A stretch of DNA of 64,000 bases, taken from Pempheris klunzingeri (lineage: Eukaryota; Chordata; Actinopteri; Acropomatiformes; Pempheridae). This document shows, one piece after another, positions 57,524 through 64,000 of this stretch (position 1 is the first letter of the stretch; every line of letters begins with the position of its first letter). The stretch lies in NCBI RefSeq assembly GCF_042242105.1, contig NC_092013.1:17993618-18057617 (forward strand), in the 5' to 3' direction. A model generated the notes under the pieces. That model was not told where the DNA came from, ran no database searches, and saw nothing but the letters and a program-made list of their open reading frames with translations. Position numbers and translations under genes: made by a program.

Positions 57524-58969
57524 GGTTGCCATTTGCTTTACCTGTGTGTCAAGGGCTGCCTGTAGCCTGCAGCAGGTCTACCTGCCTGCCCATGGTTAGG
57601 TGCTTTTACAGGAGACATTTCCTGACCTTTGATTTCCTGCCATTCAGCAGCCCACTTCCCCTCACTAGTCAGATTGTTAAAACAAACATTCAGCACACAG
57701 ACTCCCAAACAAACCTGCTTGGATGATGGGGTTTTCGCCTGAGGGAAACCCCATCTGTGAGGATTTTTGTGGTTGTTTATTCCGGATTTGACTGTGTCCA
57801 CTTCACAATATAAGACAACTGTCACAAGAATGAAACATTTGGCTGAAACGCAACATCTCTCATCTGGGGTTTGTACTAGTGAAGTTATCATGAAACTGAA
57901 GTGGCCTATTTTTCATTCCAATAAAATTAACCGAGACCCATTAAATCACCAAATCCCTGAACCCGCTTCTGTAAAGGGAAATAGTGCAGAGGCTTAAACT
58001 TGTTAGGCCCCGCAGTTAAAATCTGTGAAGCATTCGTGAACTTCTATGAAATTTCCTTTTGGTTTTCAGTAGTCTTGTGGGATTACACAACCACAGCGTT
58101 GCGTTGAGGTCTGAATTGTCTCAAGTGAAATTTTATACGTCACATGGAAGTGCAAAACAGTGTTTCAGCACCTGTCTAACCAGTCGTCGCTGGTAGGCCA
58201 CTGGGACATGTGCAAACAACACGAACAAAGCATGCAATACCTTTTAAGACTCAGCGAATACGAGCTTGGGCTGACCTGAGCCGGACGTAGTTGAGGGGGA
58301 AAAAAAGAAGAGTGTGGATGAAATGTAATTTCTACAAAGCTGGGAAAAGACTCGGCATTAGGGTTGGTTTTTTAATAATGCAGCGACATTACTGATCATG
58401 TCAGCTGAAATCCACACTGCACACCAGCTGCTGTATTTATGAAACCGTGCGCGACAACATGAAATACACCTCTGACACATCAATCTGTTGAAATGTGTTG
58501 ATACAGTGTTTGATAAAAAAAAAAATGAGAAGGAACACGTTTTTATCACAGATCATGTGAATCCCCCAGGTAACAGATAATGGATGAGCTGTTTCTAAGT
58601 GGTTAATATAAAATGATGAAGGAGAAAATGCCGCTGGTGCAATTCCTTGTCTCATCATCTTACAGTTCATGTGATACGAATATCTCAATACTGGATAAGT
58701 AGAGGAGTAGATTTTTAAATCCCCTGCCGACAACGTGTGGAGAGATGTGTGTGTGATTCACAACTGCCGTCCCCTCCCTTTACACTTGTTGCTCTCTCTG
58801 CTGTGCTTTGATCATTTAGTGATTCGGCAGCCATGACAAGCTCTCCGTCGGCTGTTGAAACTTCTGACTTTTACAATTCTTCAGTTTTTCTTCCCATTCT
58901 GATCACGTTTACCAGTACAATACAGCTAAATGTCCTTGACTCACAGTATTCACAGCTACAGCAGTTAAA

Positions 58970-58971
<2 letters not shown>

Positions 58972-59006
<35 letters not shown>
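58972..59006. repeat. (CA)n microsatellite
   Basis: About 16 CA units in asic1 intron 1. Confidence 0.95.
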
Positions 59007-59010
<4 letters not shown>

Positions 59011-62000
59011 AAAAGTAAAAGATCTCTACACACAAACACGTCTAAATACCATCTTGAACACATTAGTCCTTGTGTTTTTAGCGTATTGGTCCACACAGCT
59101 GTGCAGCCCAAGACACAGTTGGAGAGTACCTTTGTGCTACATGCTAGAATGACATAGATCCAATTCTCTGTTTTCATACTGAATATAGTTGCTCTGTGAC
59201 CTGTATACTGTATATGAATCCATATAACAGGTGATAACGTTACAGGAAAGTAATAGATTCCATTGCTTGGGGTTGCAGTCCTAGTGCTTTGTAGGGTGTA
59301 GATTTCAACCAGTGTGCCTACATCCTACGTGGATTTGTTTCTCTGTGTTTGTACTGCCATTACATATCAACATAGGCTTCCACCTCTTTGATTTATTAGA
59401 GCAGGTTGAGCCAGATTTCCTGGAAGAGATGAGACGCACCTGAAAAAACTAAGGGCGCCCACTGAACAAGAGAGATGAAAACAGATAACCAAAGCAGTGG
59501 CACTTGCTCCATGTGACTTTGGAGCAAGCTGATTTTAGATGGAGGGGGGGGACAGCAAGCAGAGGCAATTAACTCGTGTCTCGTAAGCTGCGTGATGAAC
59601 AAGTCTTTATCCCTGTGTAATTAGTGCTGTTTGTTAAGCTACAGAGTTGTCTCGCTGATTAACACCCTCTCATCTTTCTCACTGTTCCTTGCCTCCTCTG
59701 TTCCACTTAGTGTTGGGAGGGGGGCGGGGGGTGTCGTCCCCTTAACTTTTGCCAACACTGTGGTTGATGCAGTGTGTGACACTTTCTTAAAAGATGACAA
59801 GCGAAGCTTCGTCAGCAGGCCTTCCACTCTGACAATCTCACAGAGGTAGAAAAGGCACTGTGCGATAAGGACTTTGGAGGAAAAACAAAGGAATTGGAAA
59901 CAGTTTGAGCCCAACTTGCAGATTAAAAAAAAAAAAGTTGGTTGGGTTTCCTGTAGGCACTGCTTTTAAATTAAATATTAATTGGGTAGAAAACATTTCA
60001 GTGGAAAGCTTTTTCATATTGAGCGACATGCTGTGGGTTTTGTTAGAGAATGGCTAACAAAGTGTCATGTGGCTGTGAGTGTGTGTCCATCACTGTCTCT
60101 GGAGGAAGCAGCAGACACAATCCAGAGATGCCAGACTGTCTTAGATGCTGAGCTACTGGTAACTTCACCTTAACTACACTCCAGCAGTTTCTGTACCAAA
60201 AAAAAAATCAATCACTTTCACATTGTGTTTATGCAGGTTGAAGTCACACTTGGCAGCGCAGAACATTACGAGTAAATTGCTCAATTTTATTTTTATTATG
60301 TCGCAAAGGCAATTATATGATAATTAACAAAAGAAAGGTCACTTTGAAATGGGTGCGGGTTATGTGGCGCACGCTGCCAAAAAGTGTTGGATCAGCTCAT
60401 GAAAGTCAGAGAAGCGAGTCTTCTGCTTACATCGCTATCGAGCTTTAACATGTTTCCTGAGCTTGCAAACATGCTCCAGATTCACGCAGGCGGCGAGTAA
60501 AGCGCCTGCAAAATGTAATGCTCGATAGCTTTGACCCTGCTATCTGTCTCAGCAAGATCACAGCTGCTAATCAGGATTTGACTGGTGTAAAAAAGTGCTT
60601 GGGAGAGGACATTGGGAGACCAGATCACCATGCAGAAAAAACAAAACAAAATCAAAGAGTGGCTTATAAAGCTGAGAGTGGCTTCATTTGCATTTATATT
60701 GTGATTGTTTACCACGGAGAAGATTATCATTGGAGAGACATAAGTAGGCAATTTAGTATTAGGTCAAGGTTTTAAAATTGTTATTACTGTATTTTCTTCT
60801 TTGGTCTGCTGTGTGTGATTGCTTTTCAGTGAAATAGAGATGTGTTTGGGTTTGCGTCACCTCTCTGTGGCCCTTGTTTGCATTTCTATGATCTTGTCCA
60901 AAGTGGCGTAACAACTGTCACAGGTGCGCCGTCATTAAGATGCGATTAGCAAAACCAGGAATCTTAGCAGTTATTCATTACCAAGGACACTGCACAAACA
61001 ATCCAGTCCTTGTTAGTGTATGAGTTCACTTAGCGCTAATTGGATAATTACCTGAGATCATATCAAGATGAGTTCATTGTTGTCACACAGCCTGTGGTAT
61101 TAACACCAATTTAAAACAATGGGAGTACGAACTCCTAAAGAGGAGGATATTTTTGTTTTGTTTTTTTTTTGTTTTTTTTTACTGAGGATGTTAAATCCTG
61201 AGTGTACAGCTTTGTGAAGACAGTCTCACTGTCAAAGTTCACTCTGGAAATCAGTGGTTGCCAGTATTTACTCACCCCTCTCATGAGGCGGCAAAGTGAT
61301 GCTGATGCTCCTTCATTCGTTTTAGTCTCCGCAAGAAAATTAAAGTGCTTGTGGCCCATAATCCAATTTAGTCTCCCCCGCCCCTACGTAGTGAGTTTGC
61401 TGTGATTGCTTTAGGGAGCAGTGGCAGGGCAATATTAAAAATCTACCCATATTATTGTGATTGTATGCGCTTCGGCTAAAGCCTCCTGACTCTGGGATCT
61501 GAGCACAGCGTCTTAAGTGCTCTCCTGGCAGCTTTGTGTTGCTTATAAGACAGAGACTCAGGATACAATTCAATTAAGTTCAGAATATACCACAACAGGC
61601 TGTATCTTCTTATTACAATAAAGCATGACAATGTAGTGATGTAGTCACTGTGTGGCCCCGGAGTACTAAACTAGTTTTGAGCTGCTGTTTTCATCAGAGA
61701 AACAAGATCCAACTTTTTTTCAGTCAGTACCGGGCCTGTGTCATATGGCCTGTCATGAACAAACATTACCATTCCTGCACTGGAATTATCTAGTAAAGCA
61801 GTTGTGTTAAACTCACTTCAATTTCTATTGTATCTTTTCATTTATCTAGCTGATTTAAATGAAAGTAGGTGAGAGGGTTAGAGCTTTGAATATTCCAATG
61901 ACGACTTTGTGGAAATTGGAAACATTATACACAAGTTGTGATTCTCAATCATTTCTACCATGAACATGCTGCCTCTCTCTAACATATAAGATGGGTCGTT

Positions 62001-62749
62001 CGCTACAGAATCCAACCATTTCAAAGCACCTTGTGACTGTTCTCCACCTGTAGTCCACTGGAACAATATTGCAAGCTAAAAACTTAGTCATTGTAATTGT
62101 AGTGTAGTTGTCTTAGTCACATGAAATTGTAATTTATGAGCTCATTTCCCCTAAAATAAACTACTTAATGTTCTGTGAATTCCCAAAGGACAAAGGTAAT
62201 TTGTGATTGTGTGAGTTTAGTCTGATTTCAGGTGTTAATGGCTCTTTTCAGAGCTGCTGCAACGCTGCCTAAAACCCACACACATCTCCTGGTAATGAAC
62301 GTTTAAAAATAATCTAATGTAATATACTAAACTGAGTCCATATTTACAGCACAGGATCTGTTCACACAAACAGCTCCAGTTAAGCATTAAGTCTGCATAA
62401 CCTTAATATGTCTTCATCTAGTTTCTCAAGCGAGGTGCAGTAAGAACAAAATATAAACTACTGAATAACATTTCTTGGGTTTATCATCTATTTAACTAAT
62501 GACCAAAGTGGTCTTTGTTACGCTATGATAGTCACTGCTGCTCCTAATGGAAGTGTGAAATACGACACTTACATCAATACAACTTAAACATCATAATTAC
62601 TGACTGTTAACAGAGTTGTGGAGAAAGTTGGAGGCAAAGATGTCAAACACTGCAGGGTGAAGCAAAACGAAGCCTGACAGGGTGATGCAGGACCTAATGG
62701 GTTCAGTACAATGGGTTCCTACTAATTACATGGCTTTGTACTAAATAAA

Positions 62750-62900
62750 TCAATAATTTGACTCAAAATATTGATTAAAAATGACTTTATTGCTTATGCT
62801 ATCAGAACTACATTCATAGCAACGGACTGCTATGCAGAAATAACAGTCTGTAGAATGCTGTAATTGACCAATCAGAAGTGATTATTTGATAAAGCTGTGT
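62750..62900. repeat. Fragment of a fish interspersed repeat in asic1 intron 1
   Basis: The words GCAACGGACTGCTATGCA, GTAGAATGCTGTAATTGACC and AATCAGAAGTGATTATTTGA followed by AAAGCTGTGTATTAA recall the right end of a non-autonomous element common in fish (typically ...GACCAATCAGAAT...GCCGTGTAATA). The left end is not defined. Confidence 0.4.
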
Positions 62901-64000
62901 ATTAAACGTTTACTAGGTGGGATAGTCACTGTTAGAGTCATTGTGAAATATTTATCATATACATTTAATTGGTCTTGAGTGTTGTTGCTTCTGATCTTTG
63001 ATGTTATAGTGTTGAATTTGATGTCAATACTGCGTGGAATTCAATTCGACTCGTGGTCATAACAGTGGCACTGTTAACTCCGTCTTTAACTCCGCTTTAA
63101 ACATGAAGCACGACAGATTCCCGTCTCTCTTCGGTGTTATGAGCACTGCAGAGAGGAAGTCCTCATTTCAAATTACGGCACAACCCGGCTCACACGGTGA
63201 ATATTTTATTTCATTCTGTTTGTAGCAGGTAAACAACACTCGTGCTGCAGTGGAACATATTACATTTCTTGTAATTTGGTTGGGACACGAATTGAAGATA
63301 CATTGCGAGTTGAATATTAAAGCAGCGCTCACAAAAGAAATAATGTAATATTTCATTTTGTATTCATGGATCAACATTACTACTTACATTATTCCCATCA
63401 TCAAGGGATAAAATCTTGGTCATGAGCACAGAGAAAGCATGACCTTGTAGAATTAAAAAAAAATCCATTAAGATTTACCACCAATTATGGTTTGAAATAG
63501 TGGCCATATCCATGAGAAATAACTCCGTTGTCAGCGTCCACAAAGTCATTCACAGATTTATTGTCAGAGGAGAAGGGTACGCCTTTGTCTCTCTCTGCCT
63601 CTCATGGTTTTCAATTCTAATTCTGGCCTCTCCAGCTTTGGGACAGACTCATTCATGTTTGCAAAAGGAAATTGAGCTGTCCAAAATGATTACAATAACA
63701 CAATACATGAACCCTATTATAAGATGACTTCTCCTCTGTCACCTCACACACAAATTCAGGACTCTGTATTGATATTACCTGTCTACTTTTTCCAGTTCTG
63801 TAATTTGGGAGAAATGGAAGAAATTACTACCTTGCTGCTCAGTTAATTAAACTGGATTCTGTGTCAAAAAATTATTCTCATAAGTGTCTGTCAGTAGTGC
63901 TTAATCTTAGCACTCCATAATTTGGATGCTTGTACCGTTGATGGCCCATGGCTCAGCAGGGGTCATCAATGGCCCGTCTTTTTGCCGAGCAGGGCCACGC

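Larger units (their letters stand above)
57524..64000 (+). other. asic1 intron 1 (open at window end)
   Basis: No further exon of asic1 and no other gene was recognised. It contains a CA repeat at 58972-59006, a fish-type repeat fragment near 62750-62900, and a block of non-repetitive DNA at 60840-61110 rich in transcription-factor-like words. Short open frames are not supported. Confidence 0.5.

Noticed and set aside
1-64000. CRISPR arrays, operons, bacterial promoters, endogenous viral elements
   Set aside because: The DNA is vertebrate with spliced genes; no spaced direct repeats and no capsid, envelope or integrase-like frames were seen.

Overview
The window reads as vertebrate nuclear DNA, most likely from a teleost fish. 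Its genes have short coding exons with standard splice sites. The intergenic DNA is AT-rich, full of CA/GT microsatellites and short fold-back transposons of types common in fish, and it carries one tRNA-derived SINE and one decayed L2-like LINE. No virus-derived element was recognised. All gene models below were assembled by hand from reading frame, splice sites and remembered family sequences; no database search was run.

Layout: (1) 1.3-3.8 kb, + strand: bloc1s1, a BLOC-1/BORC subunit, complete in 4 exons. (2) 7.0-9.4 kb, +: rdh5, 11-cis retinol dehydrogenase, complete in 5 exons. (3) 11.5-21.8 kb, +: gls2, mitochondrial glutaminase, complete in 18 exons and including a GC-AG intron. (4) 26.8-40.0 kb, - strand: three tandem pancreatic elastase-1 genes (cela1-like), each of 7 exons with nearly identical exon lengths and each with its own TATA box and a shared upstream E-box block. 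(5) 57.1 kb to the end, +: first coding exon and start of intron 1 of an acid-sensing ion channel (asic1); the rest lies beyond the window. The stretches 21.8-26.8 kb and 40.0-57.0 kb hold no convincing gene.

The human counterparts of these genes (BLOC1S1, RDH5, GLS2, CELA1, ASIC1) all map to 12q13, so this is a compacted block of conserved synteny. The genes do not form one pathway: they serve lysosome-related organelle biogenesis/lysosome positioning, the visual cycle, glutamine breakdown, protein digestion and proton sensing. The elastases are the only co-regulated group visible.

The most notable observation is that the middle elastase has an intact frame, all splice sites, all eight framework cysteines, the activation site, His57 and Asp102, but has phenylalanine in place of the catalytic Ser195. 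It is predicted to be a secreted pseudoprotease sitting between two apparently active paralogues. Other points: a GC donor in gls2, loss of the Ser at -2 of the gls2 C-terminal PDZ motif, Pro instead of His at position 72 of the acid-sensing channel, and a GT microsatellite that begins exactly at the asic1 exon-1 splice donor.
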